Position numbers and translations under genes: made by a program. Positions 36,936 to 50,598 of a DNA stretch of 64,000 nucleotides are shown piece by piece (positions within the stretch are counted from its first letter, which is position 1; every line of letters starts with the position of its first letter). This stretch comes from Centropus unirufus (taxonomy: Eukaryota > Chordata > Aves > Cuculiformes > Centropidae), in contig VYZI01000018.1 in the NCBI GenBank assembly GCA_013397695.1, forward strand, positions 4,507,523 through 4,571,522, in the 5' to 3' direction. Under the pieces are notes generated by a model, which was not told the origin of the DNA, did no database searches, and was given only the letters and a program-made list of their open reading frames with translations.

Positions 36936-39900
36936 CTGCAAAACCAAATGACAAAGAAAGAATTGATTTGACAGTCAATATGCACTTTCACTGCTCTTCT
37001 CTGGCTCAGAGCTGCGTCTCTAGAATTTATGGGCCAGACTCTCCTTTATACCCAGTCCTCTTCAGAAATCGTGACACAGCTGTTATGAACAGGTACCTGA
37101 GCCTATGCATGACATCGGAAAATAAGTGGTACCACAGCAGTGATAAGAATCTGCTGCATTCTAGAAGTCCTCAATCAGTTTAATTGTTCATAAAGATCTC
37201 CCACAAACCAGTGCAACTTTGAAAATACCAAAGTTGCTCTGAATTTCTCTGGCAAATGAGTGAATGATAGAGAGAAGAATAAAAGGTGTTAGAAATCAGA
37301 GTAATAGAAAGGAAGGCAAAATAAATCATTTTCCATAACATGTAAAATAAGTACACTGTCTACAAAGCTACATAATGTATTTTGGCACAGTTACATCTTG
37401 CTGCAAGTCTGCAAGTTCTGTTGAATAGGTTGGTGTTCCCTGAGGTGTTCAACGGATTTTTATAGATTTCTGAGTGGGAGAAAAGTCAAATACTAGCAAA
37501 AAAAGTAAAGACACCAAAAATAAGTTACTCATGCTCTGATACCCATTTCTTATGAGAAATGACAAAAAAGACATTTAAAAATCTGTCAATATTTTAATTA
37601 CTACTATCAGGCATTTTTTCACGAAGAAATTTAAATGGTCTTGGCATTCTTTGGGAAACATAACTCCACGTAAGGTTCTTTAGCTTGTAACAAGACCAAT
37701 GAAACACACACTTCCAGAAGACATCATATATATGCATAACCAAAAAAACTGGCATTGCTATCATATCAGCAAGGATTTTGTCAGTACTGATAGTTAAACA
37801 GAACTAGCAGCTCTTTTAAAGAAAAAAACAAGTTAATTACTTCTTATAGCAATATAATAATTTTCTTTACTCACAGGAACTTCCATTTTTATGATTAGGT
37901 TTGCAAATCATTAGCCACCATGTCTTTTTTTTTCTGTTTGACTTGGGTAAACCATCAATGGGAATGATGATAAATTCTAGAGGCCTTTGGAGCAGGCCCA
38001 TACCAAACAATTTTTACTTTTTTTTTGCCCATGTTCCCTTACAAAAAACAGCCTCATACAATTATGTGAAATACCATTACTGTACAGATAGTTAATGAAA
38101 AAAGGATGAGAACTTATTTGAACAGAACAGACATTAACAATGGCTGGACCAATACCTACCTGTAAAACAATGGGTTTAATTATATAAGTAACTACCTGCA
38201 AGAATTATGCTCAGTAACAGCAAGAACGTGTGTCAGTTAGTTTACAAATGTAAGGTTATTTTTGCACAAGTACACTGTTAGATGGTAACAACTGCCACCT
38301 CAGTTCTCATTTATGAGCTACCATGTATTGTCTTCAGCTTTTTTAAGTTACACTTCTACAGATGTTCCTTTATCTATACTATGCTTGAGAGGAATCACCA
38401 GGTTGATCAAACTATTCCCCTAATTATTAGCATGGGAAGAGCCATCAGATGTTCTTTAAAACAAACGAAGAATCTGACCAGTGAACCTCAAAGACAGATT
38501 CCTCTGTAGCCACACAGAGGCAATAAAATATCCCACCTCATACTGAAGAAAATATGGAGAAGCAATTAGAAAGAATGGAACAGTGGAATTTTTTTTTTTT
38601 TAATCAGGAGGATATGATTTTCAAATATTAGCTCCAGTTAATCTCTAGATATTAGCTCCAGCTGTCACAAGAAAGAAAAAAGAACTACTAAAACAGTCAA
38701 TAAAGATCAAAGGGGAACAAAATGACATCTGAAAGCAGAAGCACTGGAATCAGTCTTAGACCAGACACACAGATATTCACCAACAGAAGACATTGCCCAC
38801 TCTGAATAATGATAGGAGATTATGTATTACTGAGTTATTTTTAATGCAATGGATTTCTCAGTAACATGATATTGCAAATTCTTTAGCCAAGTCTTTCAAA
38901 ATACTAACAGTTATGACACTTAGTAGGTATGGAGAAACACGATGTATTTAAATAAAAAAGTACATTTCCTCCACTATATTACTGAAGGTAGGGATGCCAG
39001 GATTCAGTAGAGAAATAGTATTATGAGTTGCGCTACTAGAACTCAGATTTAAAATACATATATCACAAACAATTTGTGATAGCAGGCAATTTCAACACCT
39101 ACTTGACATCCATCGGGGAAGTTGAACTAACAGTAAATTGCTGTTTGCTTCAAAAGCCAGTTCAGATAGCCATGACTTATACATGTATGTAACTTAAGCA
39201 GTTCCTTTCCTTAGAAAGAAAGAATTATTCAAGTGAGTAATAATATCAGTTTTCTTGTTGTTCATATATCTCTTAAGGCATGTTGTAGTTGGGAAGTTTA
39301 AAACCACAGAACATTTTTCAGATAGTACCGATGCTATAAAATAGTCAAAGGTGATCTCACAGAAGAAAGAAAGTATCTACTGATGTATGATGTTTTACAG
39401 GATTTTACAATATTTTACCAGTTTTTATTTCTAGTTCCTCTCAACACAGAATTTGACCCATAAGGCTTCATACGTTCATGAGAAGCATAGACTGTGTGTA
39501 TCAGGTGTACCAAGAGTGACTTTATACAAATTTACACTGTGAGATGGAAAAAAGCAGAGCCAGCCTCTCTGGGATCCCTGTTACAGCAACAACCCTGGTA
39601 TTGCCATGGGTGGATCCAAGCAACTTCATCTAGCTACTGCGGAGTACATTGCACTTAGAGGAAAAACATACCCTGCATCCTAGCGCAGCACAAAGAACTT
39701 CAATATAGAATGTAAACAGGGAGGGAAGAAGGAAGAAGACAGTCCTTAAACGAAATTGTAAAAAACCTCTCAAGACGCTCCTTTGTGCTTATGAGGCACT
39801 TCAGGCATGACAGCATTCAGCACTGTGATACTCTCATGACCCTTACCTTTCATCGCATGGTGCGGTATGTGACATGTTACAGGAAAGGTGTATACAGCGG

Positions 39901-42689
39901 GGGGATATGTAATGAGGAGACACTTGCATACTACACCATGTTACGTGAAGCTCCAGGAGCCTGGCCACTTGGATACAGCAAGGCACGTCACATCCAGAGG
40001 GACTTTCAGTACAGGCACATGCTACAAAGCACACCACCCTGAGCTGCTGTGCAACGCGTGGTCACTATGTGGACCCACAAACCAAGCCCACCTGGTTCCC
40101 TGATCAGGCCACTAACTTGTGTCTGAAACAGGGGATCCCAGACTGAGAAAGGGGCCATGTGTCTGCAGAGCAAACACAAGCCAGACACGTGATGGCAAGG
40201 GTCGCAGGACACGGCTAAACGAGACGAAATGCCTACAACTTGACAGGTCTACAGTGTTTACAGAGGCTGCAGATTACATTCTCTTACTTTAAGTAAAAGA
40301 ATATGTATATTTATACACATAAACCAGATGGTTGTATACTTGGCTGAAGAAACATTGTGTGAATGAGTTACAATTAAGTTCTATCCTCACCATCTGGTTT
40401 TTAACCCAATAAACTACCTCCAGGTTTGCAACACTGAAATAATCTCTTCTACATGAAAACAGAAGACAGAAAAGAGTAACATTAGACAGAGCTTTATCTT
40501 TTGTTTACCTCCCACCTGATAAACCCTGAATGGTTCTGCTCCTTGCCTTTGATTGTTTTGTCCTCATATTTCCTGCTAAGAGTTTACAAAACAGCATTAT
40601 TGAGCAGGCAGATAAGAAGCACACCTATTTGTTTAATAACATCAAGGGAGAAAAAGTGCTGCCTCATCCATTTTGTTGTTAAGTTGCTCAAAAGGATCAA
40701 AATACCAATTAACTTGCTGGCTTAGAAAATCTTTGATATCCTCCCATTTACTGACATTTTGAAACTCTTGTTCATACTTGCCTGATATCTTTTTGATTAT
40801 GAACAAAGAAGTGCCAATCTGTTTAACATTTGACCTGTTTTCGCAAACATTTTTTATGTATTCAACTACTTAATTCCTAAAAACACTTGACTAGTCATGG
40901 CTGTAAGTTGAAGAAAAATGTTTCTTGTTCCATTGAGAGCTTTTTTAAACATTTCTCATTATATTTTTTCAGGAGAAAAACAGAATAGAATTTGTTTAAA
41001 AAATAAAGCATGAACTGAACAAAGGAGCAAGAAAATCCCCTCCCCTGCTCACTGTTTATATTCTGAGTCTAGGAAGTCCTCTATGCCGTTGAGCAAATTA
41101 ATGAATCTCCCCCCTTCCCTTGTCGTGTTGACTTGCTTTCCTGAAAGAATTACATTAAATTGGACTTAAAACTTGGAAAGAATCTGGCAAGACGTTAAAC
41201 ACAACTTGCCCTTATCTGCAGGAATGGAAAGCTACAATCAGCACTGCTTTTATTACCATTACTTTCAAGGTTGTACTCAAATTCAGTGCACTTGCGAAAG
41301 AAAAGAATCTACTGATAAGAGGCAGGCTGATTTCCTCTCAATTTACACTAATTTCAGTCGAGTTAATCTTAGTTCACTTACGTGTAAATTGGATAAAAGT
41401 TAAGGTTAATAATTCTGCCTTCAGCCTCTTCAGGATGTTGCAAAGATGTGTTAGTGATCACTAAACCTAATCTCTTTGTTAAACTTGCTTTAGAATGGTG
41501 TGACCTTACTAAATTGTCATATAACGCAATAAAAAGTTGGTAGGAGATCATGTCTGAAAATTTAATTGCTTTGATGGACAAATGAACATGTTAGTTATCC
41601 TTCCTATGATACACGTCTCTAGCGTTTTCCTATTACTTATTCATTTGCCATACTAATATACTACAAACGGGAAAAAATCATGGCTTTTAAGAATCACTTT
41701 ATTAAGCTGTGGTTTATTGATCAACATCTCTCAGTGCATGGACCACAGATCTCCAAGTGACTGATTTACACATGTAAATTTACCCAGCCTCCGGGTTGTA
41801 GAAAGGCATGTGGAACTGTTCATGTCTCTTCTTTCTCAAAAACATAATCAGCTCCTTCCCTCCGTCATCATACCAATGACTTTTATTCAGCAGATTGATT
41901 AACTCTACATTGTCTGGATGAGCAACCTCCAGTACAGAAAACATCACTAGATGCTTAATTTAGCTATTCACTACTTGTTCCTGCTGCTGAATTGTTTGTT
42001 GCTGAATGGTACTGCTTCTGCTCCATTATCGAATATCAATCCCATGGACTATAAAACAGTAAATGCTGCACATAAAACATATTTAAAAACATTTTAAATC
42101 TAGAGGAAACCATAACAATCACATAAAGTTTTGTCATCCTAAAGACAATAATGTTTCCCGATTCACATGTATGGCTTTTTGGGATTGAGAATAGTATTAA
42201 AGCTAGCAACAGTAGCCATGATGAGAGTTCGGGCGAAGAGAGATCTGGTTATTATTTGTGATACCTCCAAAATGAATGTCCATGAGGCTACAAACTATTA
42301 AGAGGACTATTTCTAAATCTAAGGCTTTAGTATCAGATCATTCTGAAGCACGTGGGTATTCTTCCTATGATGGCTGAAGGCAACTGCCCTTCCAGATTCT
42401 TGTGTTGTCTGAGCAGGATGCATTATTTTCACTTCTGGCCTCTACTGCGGGAATCATGGATGCTGACTTGCTACTGAATACTAAGTGCTCACTGCTGACA
42501 TCACTTTGGCTTTTCTCCACTAGAGCTCAGACATGTCATGTAGTCTCTATCTCTGAGAGTCACAGTTCTCATCAGAGAATTAGACCATACATGTTCAAAC
42601 CAATCTTTGTAGAACTTTCAGTACCTAGGCAAGCAATACATTTTATTGAATTAAGTTTTAAAACAACAACCATGTCACAGAGATCTTAC
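36936..42689 (-). other. MYO3B: MYO3B intron, 5.8 kb
   Basis: Phase-2 intron splitting the arginine codon of FVKR-YYYLAF. It contains a GC- and CpG-richer patch at 39780-40250 described separately, a 13-bp direct repeat 'atattagctccag' at 38625-38637 and 38649-38661, and otherwise plain AT-rich sequence without recognised repeats or genes. Confidence 0.9.
39780..40250. other. GC/CpG-richer patch of unknown origin
   Basis: About 470 bp near 50% GC with roughly a dozen CpGs, in an intron that is otherwise AT-rich. Several open frames of 64-85 codons run in different frames and strands, as expected of GC-rich sequence with few stops. No domain or transposon family was recognised. A foreign insertion or regulatory element is possible. 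Confidence 0.3.
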
Positions 42690-42895
42690 CTTTTCACAAA
42701 CTCTTCAAAGAGGATGCGATGGGAATATCCTTTTTGACGTATTTTGACAGTTTCCAGAATTCCCGTGTATCGTAGCTGGAGTAGAACTCTCTCATGAGAA
42801 AACACCAGTGCTTCTCGATCATCATTAGGTTTAATGCAGCGGATAAAGTGAGGCTGTCCAACAACCATTTTGGATAGAAGATCCATGAGGGAATA
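42690..42895 (-). CDS. MYO3B: MYO3B exon: actin-binding helix, CIKPN and SH helices
   Basis: 206-nt exon read from 42895 to 42690, acceptor 'cactag', donor GTAAGA (the best donor in the window). It starts in phase 0 with YSLMDLLSKMVVGQPHFIRC and continues with IKPNDDREALVFSHERVLL and QLRYTGILETVKIRQKGY, then SHRILFEEFVK plus two bases of an arginine codon. HFIRCIKPN is a near-invariant myosin motor motif. QLRYTGILE corresponds to the SH helix region that couples the nucleotide site to the converter. NDDREAL and FEEFVKR agree with MYO3B as I remember it; MYO3A has a different sequence here (NSERQ, FANFIKR). This is the longest exon in the window. Confidence 0.97.
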
Positions 42896-44713
42896 CTAGT
42901 GAGGAATATAAAAAAGATGCAGATACCTGACAAAAAACCTGCAATACAACTACTTAAACAGGAGGTATGTGTTTGTAAACAGTATGCTCGATGATATTTT
43001 AATCTGCAATTAAATGTTAATCTGTATTGACATTTTATTCATTTTGAACTTTTGACTAAAACCCAGAACCTACTAAAAGTTTTCAATTGTAAATAAAAAT
43101 TATCCTGGTTCTTAATTCTTACACCTTTCTCTTTGCCTCTCCCTATACCACATTTATGTTGTTGAAGAAGGCCTATATGACAAAAAAAAATAAGTGAAAA
43201 ATGTCCTAACTTTAATTCCATGGTGGGCACATTTGACCAATCCAACACCCCCCAGAAGAACAAGCTTTACTATGAAATAATCACAGGAATTCATAGAAAA
43301 TCACCGGGAAAAAGTTGCAAGAAATCATCTGTTCAGTCCTTTGCCCAAAGAGAACACTGGAAGTATCTGTACGGTTTAAGGGACTCTGTTTAATCCATTT
43401 TTCAGAATCACTGAGGATACAGACTGTACAATCTCTCTGGAGAGTCAGCTGAAGTGGTGTATTATCATGGCTACTCATAATGTTCTTGATTTCTAATCTA
43501 AGTCTTCCTGCTAAAATGCAGGGCTGTTATTTCTTTTCCTATCCATCCTGGACATGGAAAACAGTTTTTTCTACTTTTTTTTATTTTTACACTGAAATGA
43601 AAAAGGGTTGATCATATAATATTTATCTGCCTTTCCAATGTTTCTTCTGAATGCTGATACTTCTCCATCCTCACCTCATTAACCTGCTATAAGTATTAAT
43701 TTCAAATACACTCAGTCTCAAAATTGCATACAATTCTAAGCTAACTGTGGTAAATTTGCTATAGGTGCATCCGTACTATGGTGTACATTTACACTCCCTC
43801 CCTGACTGCATTCTTTTTTTTTTTTCTTTTTTATTGGGCAGTTCAGACACGGCTGATATCCATGTAGTTCTTTGCAAGAGCAATCTACATCCACACTTAT
43901 ATTAGTAGTCAAGTCTGGATGTGTGTCCTTGTACTCTCCACTCCGGAGCAACATCTCAGTATATATCCACTTCCTGTATGCCTTTCTTAGAATTTTTTGC
44001 ACATAAAGAAACCAGGTATTTCTGTGCAGCATGAAGCTTTGACCCACACTGGCTAGCACAGCACTGTGAACTCCCACATTGTGCATGGTACAAGTGCAGC
44101 CCAAGGACCAGCTGCTCAAAACTTTTCCACTCTGCAATGACCACAATTAAAAAAACATCAACCAACAGCCCTGGATTGGCATGTGGGTTTCCTGATTTCT
44201 GACATTCCAGTTCCAACATTCTCAATGACTTCTCCTTACCTGTTTTATTTAAACGCACATGCAGAATATATATATTACACCAGGCAGGATTAGTGTTGAC
44301 AAAATGGCAACCCATATGATCTAGAAAATCATGATTCCAAGAGAGAGGCAAATCTTAATCTTTAAAAGCAGGTATACCTGACCTTGTGAAAAAATATGAA
44401 GGCTTTAAAGACAGCTATTTTATTTGCACAAAATCAGGTTTCTGTTCATAAAGAGGTCTGTTCTAGACCATCAGCATTTTAGATGGAAATAGTTTGGACT
44501 CTGGATTTTGTTATCAATATAGTCAGTTGAATTCTAAAAGGCCAAGTATGAGGAAATGAAAGGAGCAAAAGAAAATTTAAGATTCTACAAAGGCCTCACA
44601 ATGGAAAATGAAACTCTCTTATTATTCTCCTTGATCTCACAATCACACAAATATTTTAGATATATCTTTTGTTCTTATCCCCAAAATGTTTGTTTACAAG
44701 TTAACTGTTATAC
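42896..44713 (-). other. MYO3B: MYO3B intron, 1.8 kb
   Basis: Phase-0 intron between SYFR and YSLMDLL. About a fifth of it is a decayed minus-strand CR1 fragment (43285-43620). A T-rich run interrupted by one C lies at about 43807-43832. Confidence 0.9.
43285..43620 (-). mobile_element. Ancient CR1 LINE 3' fragment
   Basis: Decayed minus-strand CR1 3' end. The plus strand shows the reverse-complement landmarks in order: 'tcatagaaaatcaccggg', 'gaaatcatctgttcagtcc', 'gaggatacagactgtacaat' then 'ctctctgga', 'tctaatctaagtcttcctgc' and 'ggacatggaaaacagttttt'. Divergence is high. It lies about 1.1 kb from the loop 2 exon at 44714-44791. Confidence 0.82.
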
Positions 44714-44791
44714 CCTAAAATAGGAAGCCATAGTTTGCCGCTTCATGTTAGTTGTTTCCTCAGGGTGCCGCATAACCTCCATTGTGTCAAC
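44714..44791 (-). CDS. MYO3B: MYO3B exon: loop 2 insert (phase 0-0)
   Basis: 78-nt exon, exactly 26 codons, read from 44791 to 44714 between a 'cttccag' acceptor and a GTATAA donor. It translates as VDTMEVMRHPEETTN followed by MKRQTMASYFR. This matches the class III loop 2 continuation I remember from human MYO3A and MYO3B. MKRQT...SYFR is the conserved approach to the actin-binding helix. Both ends are phase 0, so leaving the exon out would join SAGRIK directly to YSLMDLL in frame; alternative use is possible but not shown. The only longer open frames here lie on the opposite strand and look like shadows of this exon. Confidence 0.94.
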
Positions 44792-47700
44792 CTGGAAGAC
44801 AAAACTCATGTCAGAACTGTTCCAGAAACAGTGCAGACCCACTCCACCCCACCCATGAAAGCTGGGTTCAGTTTTAGTTATGCTCATTCCTTGAGGTGGG
44901 AGTACTTTCGAGTGCCTTATCGAAGGTGGGGAATGCCACGTCCTAACAGATGCACGACACTGATCTCAGAGAGCAGCAAGTGCTCCAAACCATTTCACAC
45001 TTTTGTTATGATAGTATAACACTAAGCCAACAAAGCAGCTGTCAAGATGCAATACTGCATGAACTGATTTCTAAAAGCATTCCTCTTATCAGCACTACAA
45101 TGAACACTATTGGGCCTTATTTTCCGTATATCATGTATGGAATGACCAGAAAGTAAATTGAGTTGCCTCATTTTGCTCACGTCTGGAAAGAATGTTCTTG
45201 TTGGATACCCAGTGGCGAATGAAGTTTGTAATCTCAGAATGTACGCCTCTTTCTGCTGTTGTGGCTACTATTAATTAGTTTAAATTGACATTATGATGCC
45301 AAGAATTTCAGCAGTCCTACTCTGCTGAACTGCCATAGCTTCAAATACTGCTTTTTCAGCATTTCAGAAGAGTTATTTTTAGGGGGTATACATGGACAGC
45401 AAACACATTGCTCCTTTTTTATTTCAGTTATATTGTCAGTACAGCTGTTCTTATCAAAATGAAACCAGAGTTTATGAATGAGTATATCCATGGTTACCAA
45501 TCACAAGCAGATTGTTTTGCTGTATTACAGTTCAACAAAATTAAAGAAAATCAAACAGCATCCTGTTTGCATGGAGCATTAACAACATTTTAGCATCCAC
45601 TTGTTTTGTGGCAGTTTACCATCTGCTCTGACCAGGTGGCATTTGTATAAACCAGATAATGCTGTTGTCAGCACCTGTGCTACACTTCCTGGACTTTGCT
45701 CCACACAATCATTTCCAATACTCACTGGCTTAAGACCACTCTTCTGAACACTGAAAGCAATGACTGAAAGATTACAGTTCTCAATAAATTGTGTATCTTA
45801 CCTTCAGGAGATATTTAGGAGACTGCATGCAAAATATAAAGGAAATGAAGCACTAAATAGCAATAGGTTAAGAAAATTGGTTTTGTTTTGGGGAAGAAAT
45901 CAAAAGAAAACTTGTGAAGACAAGATTCAGGACACAGATGGTGCAAGAGAGAGATTTCCGTAAGGGTGGCCATAAAATTTTCGGTATGTTTCTGTAATCT
46001 GTGATGTTCTAGCCCAGAGTGATATACATGCATTAGTAGTCATCTCAAATTAACATGAGGAAACAAACAAACAAAAAAACCCCAGTTTGATTTCAATTGT
46101 AAGGATCTTAACAGAAAAATGTAAAGCATCCCAGGAAAAACGCCTTATCAGCACAGACTGCATCAAACATCTTAATAGGTCAACTGACAAAGTAAACATC
46201 AATGACCTAATCAGAACAGCAGGCATGTCCATGGGGGAAGGATATGGGAATGTTTCAAAACTATCTTGGCAAGACAACTGCTTTTTGAGAATTGATACGT
46301 AAATCTATAGTATAGGTCAGGCAGAAGATGAAAGCCGTATCAGTGAATATTGACAGTAAGTTCAGAATAATTGTTAACATTTAATATTAAAGGATAGACA
46401 GTTAATCATAAATAACACCAAATCAAAAGCAAAAAAGGAATAGTTTTAGGACTTCACTGAAGCCCAAATGCCTATGAATTCAAGTCTCTAAATTGGATTC
46501 TTGTCTGTCTAGAAAAGCTGAGAATCTTAGTGATAATAGGGTTGGAAGTACAGCACTCATGATCTCTCAGTAACATCTGGAATATCTGCTGGCCAATAAA
46601 GGGTGAGCTTTAGCTCTGCCTCTTAGGCAGCGGGAAACTGCAAGCCAGCTTTTTTACAGCTGCTTATTTTCACCAAACTTGTAGAATCTTATGATCTTTG
46701 AGACTGTCGCTCAGTTAAATAAGGTTTACTACAGCCTGCTGGGTTCAAAAGGGTTTTGTTTTGTTTTGGCTTTTTCTGGGGAAAGGGAGTGAACACACAG
46801 AAAGACAGATGGTCAGAAACACTCACAGAGGAAACGTAATACATTTTGTTTTTTAGAAAATCAGGCTAAAAACAGTACTGTAAAAATTCTTCTTCTATGG
46901 ATGGAGTTGTAAATTTAGATCTGCGCAATCTGTACGGACCAGGATCAACTTTCGAATCTTTTTGACAAGAAATAATTGACTTTTCCATTAGAAAAATTCA
47001 GATAGGTCCTGAAGCTGGAGAGATTTTCCTTAAAGAATTTTTAGATGTTTTGTCTCTGGTTAATTTCCAACATTGCATGTCTATGAAGTCATGCAGTTTT
47101 ACGATAGGGAAATAATTGCATGTACAACAGGTGGTAGGCTTTGTCACAACTGGCTTGTCAGATAATCACAGAGCATAATAAGAATGTCATAATATAAACT
47201 CTTGTTTTAAATCACTAGCTACTCTTTTCAAACTAAAACGAAGACTGTTTCCACTGTTAAGTCACATTTTAACAGGACGGTAGTAGTGACATACAATATA
47301 CCTTTATCTGATCACAATTTAAATAGAAAACAGCTAGACCTACAAACAACAAACTGTTCCATCACTTAAAAATTTTATTTATAATAGTTTTGAAACAAAA
47401 TTTAATTTAAAATAATGATTTATGACATCACGTCACCTTACAAAGTCACTGGAAATTATTACTTTCACATATTGACCACACCTGCAGCTGGCATGGTAGG
47501 AGTACTGTAAAATGAAAAAATGTGTCAAGTAAAAAAAGCTCATAAAATAAAGTCATAAATGAAAATTTCCGAACTTCCAAACAAAATCATTACAGTGGGA
47601 TTTTTTAAAAGACATTGTAAAATAGTAATTTAAAGTAATTTAAAATAATTTTCCTGGAGTTGCTTTCAAGAGGATTACAAAATTTTAAGAATTTTTTTTT

Positions 47701-48951
47701 TTTTTTTTAGCTAAAAACTATTTCAATTAACATTTTCTGAATAATGGTGCACTTATGCATGTCTATTAGCTCCTTGTTTAAAAAGTAGAAGGGAGAGTAA
47801 AAACACTTAAACACTGCTTAGTATAACTGATTGTGTTTACTAAAGCTCTGAGAGAGTTCTGCCCTATTCCATTCCAACAGTATCAATAAAATTCATGCTT
47901 AGAAAGCTTATGTTAAATATAGCTGAATGTGGAAGACAAAGTGTGTACAATACAAGAAAACTGGAAAGGTCATTATCTGTCCTTCGGCAGCGGATGTGTT
48001 TATATCAGAGAGGAAATAAGTGTCTGAAGTTCACATCTGTATTTACAGGTAGAGTGACTGATACAGATGTCAGGGTGACATAAATTTCTGTATTAACACT
48101 TAATCCTGAGCTCCTAATAATAGTAGAGCATGAAAAGATATAGAAAGGCGAGAAGATAAAATTCTGTCGACTTTTGAACAGCTGCTGTTACCATATATAT
48201 TTTTTAAATTTTTTTTCTTTTTTGCTTTGGAGGCAACACCTCATGCCCCCAAGCCCTTACCTAAGTAAACAGTAATACCTAGGAAGTGGGGACAGGGAGT
48301 ATGCGCTATCAGCTTGAGGCACAAGAGTTTTCCTCACAAATTAAGTATACGCAGTTAGCAAAACATATTACCTGCCATAAATTATCCCTTCCTTTTGCCA
48401 TGAGGCACATACTTTCAAAACAAAACCCATCAGCGTTTAAAATCTACGGTTCTTCTTAAAGAAGAGTGGCTTTGCAGAGTTGTTCATTTCTGGTTACGTA
48501 TCAGCCACAAATGTCCCCTATTTTTTCAGTTGCAAGTGGAATGAAAATAAAAGGAAAGGATCATTTTTCTCTTTTGCCTTTCATACTGTGAAATACACTA
48601 ATCAAATTTTACCTAATTTATCTGTTTCTAGGCCAAAATTGAAAAGGAAAACCTTTACCCCATTGCAATCAAGACGAATATTGCTACCAATATCAATATA
48701 ACTGAGATTTCACCCCCAAAAGTTTAAAGTTTAATCAGTAGTAAATGGATTCCTCCCTGGATTCCATGCTAGGGTTCTCATTAAAACTGACAGCTCTCAT
48801 ACTCAGATCCCAGCTGAGGTGCAGGCCTTCATTTGGTAAGAACCTCCCTACCTCCCTGATGGACCTCCTACATCAGCTAAGCATCAAGTCCATAGGCTCA
48901 CTCTAGTATTTTTTTGAACAGCTGGCCAGCTTTGAAGGGAACGTGACTAAC
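44792..48951 (-). other. MYO3B: MYO3B intron, 4.2 kb
   Basis: Phase-0 intron splitting loop 2 between SAGRIK and VDTMEV. It holds a T run at 47692-47708 and very AT-rich sequence around 47340-47700. I recognised no transposable element or gene in it. Confidence 0.88.
47692..47708. repeat. Poly-T run (17)
   Basis: Simple homopolymer in a very AT-rich intron stretch. Confidence 0.95.
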
Positions 48952-49031
48952 CTTGATGCGCCCAGCACTAAGCTGTGGAGGCAAAGACCGTGATGCTGCT
49001 GTCACTCTGGCTCTTGCCTGTGCCAAGTTAC
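48952..49031 (-). CDS. MYO3B: MYO3B exon: start of loop 2
   Basis: 80-nt exon read from 49031 to 48952. The acceptor is 'gaacag' behind a weak pyrimidine tract and the donor is GTTAGT. It completes the glycine codon begun by the 63182-63311 exon and then reads NLAQARARVTAASRSLPPQL followed by SAGRIK, ending in phase 0. This is the basic, serine-rich first part of class III myosin loop 2, the surface loop that contacts actin and tunes affinity. The sizes fit exactly: 130 + 80 = 210 nt, or 70 codons. The intron between the two exons is 14,150 bp, the longest complete one in the window. Confidence 0.95.
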
Positions 49032-50598
49032 CTGTTCGAAAAGAAGGAAATACACGTGTTCAAGAAGTTTAGCAGGAAAAAAAATTGTATGGTGGAAAAT
49101 CAGCTTGCACAATAGAAATGAAAATAGCAGACACCGTCACACCTCTTCCACACCCCACTCATTACCGGTCGTGCCTGCAGAGCATTCGGTATGGGCATGA
49201 CAGACTGCAGTGTTGATTTAAAAGGGAGGAAAAAGTCAGGGATAAGGTGGTATGTCACTGACCTTAGCTACTGAGCTGCTGAAAACAAGGACAGCACAAA
49301 GGCATACAGCTCAATCACTCGCAATCAACTTCGCTGTGACTCATTCAGAGATTTAAAAGCGAAAAAGACAGCAGAAACAACCTTGTTTCTATGAGACCAC
49401 GTGGATCCTGAAGTGTTTAGACAGCATCTTAAGCTCACAAACTAATGAAAGAGATGAGAAAATGATAAGATGGTATCTTTTCTTGACCTTTTGACATACA
49501 GGCCTGCTTAATCCCTACTCTTATTGTCCCTTGGGGTGTTTAAAGACCGACTCAATTCCTCAAGCAAAAGCATGCTATGGTGTCAACTGAAAGACAAGCC
49601 CCTTCTCTTAACTGTACAGTGTGACGCGTCCTAAACTTTTTCCTCTGTACTTGTAAAAAGCCAAAGTCATCACAAAATAGCTTTTCAAAATAAAGACTCA
49701 GAGAACAGAGAGGAAGTGATATGGAACCGTGCATATGCAAGACACTCTGTATATTTCAAAGTTTTAGCAAGTCTAGCACAAGATGTCCAAATGTTTTCTC
49801 TGGCTATATCTTCAGAGGCTAAACTGTGATTAATAGCATTGAAAGAACCCTTTGAAGCAGGATTGGTGACATCAAAGCCCTAATCCATGGGTGGCAGGAT
49901 TTTTATAATGAGTGGGAAGCATTTTAACACATTTCAAAGGATTTACAGCATGAATAAACAATAGGCCTCTGCAGATGCACCACACACCTTTCAGAACCAG
50001 AACACATAAATAAGTGTCCATTTTAATTTAAATGTAAATAAAGTGTTAACACTTCTTTCAGATGCTAAGTGCCTCGTTTGCATCAACCCCAGTGTTTAGC
50101 TGTTTGCTTTACAGGAAGCCAGTAAATCTAAACAGACTTCAAGAGTTTTGCTAAACAGTATATTGCATAACTGGTAACAAGGCAGGATGGGAAAAATTAA
50201 AACCAAGAGCACTTAATCGCTGGTAATTATTCCGGATAACTATTCCAGAGAGCACAGCATCTCAGCGTCCACATAACACTAAAAGGAACTTCAGCTCTTA
50301 CTGTCCCCTGAACAAGAACATTACCAATTCCCTGAAAACAGCCCCAGACCAGGGCTCAAACACAGCAATGACATTCTTTGGAGCAATTCAAACATTCTGT
50401 ATCCACTTATAAAAGTATTTATCTTTCAAGCTGCTGGCATTGGGTATGACCCAATGCTGCAAAACTGGCATGTTGTTTCCAGATCTAACACCGTATGTTA
50501 TCCGACAGCCTAAATCTCTGTGCAGAATGCAAGGTACATCCACAGATTTGGAAACAGCTTTGGATTAATGAGAACTCCAACTCTCTTCCGAGTCTTGC

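Noticed and set aside
37380..37480. 'ttccctgaggtgttcaacgg' as a CR1 piece
   Set aside because: Only about 20 bp resemble CR1 and the neighbouring landmarks are missing.
42694..42933. Second minus-strand frame across the SH-helix exon
   Set aside because: Out-of-frame shadow of the MYO3B exon 42690-42895, which has the conserved HFIRCIKPN frame.
43736..44351. Two minus-strand open frames of 136 and 131 codons inside a MYO3B intron
   Set aside because: They overlap in different frames, show no domain, contain a poly-lysine run from a T tract, and are not needed between the flanking exons, which join in phase 0 without them.
44735..45156. Plus-strand open frames of 94 and 68 codons
   Set aside because: The first overlaps the loop 2 exon on the opposite strand, so its openness partly reflects the real minus-strand codons. 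No recognisable product.
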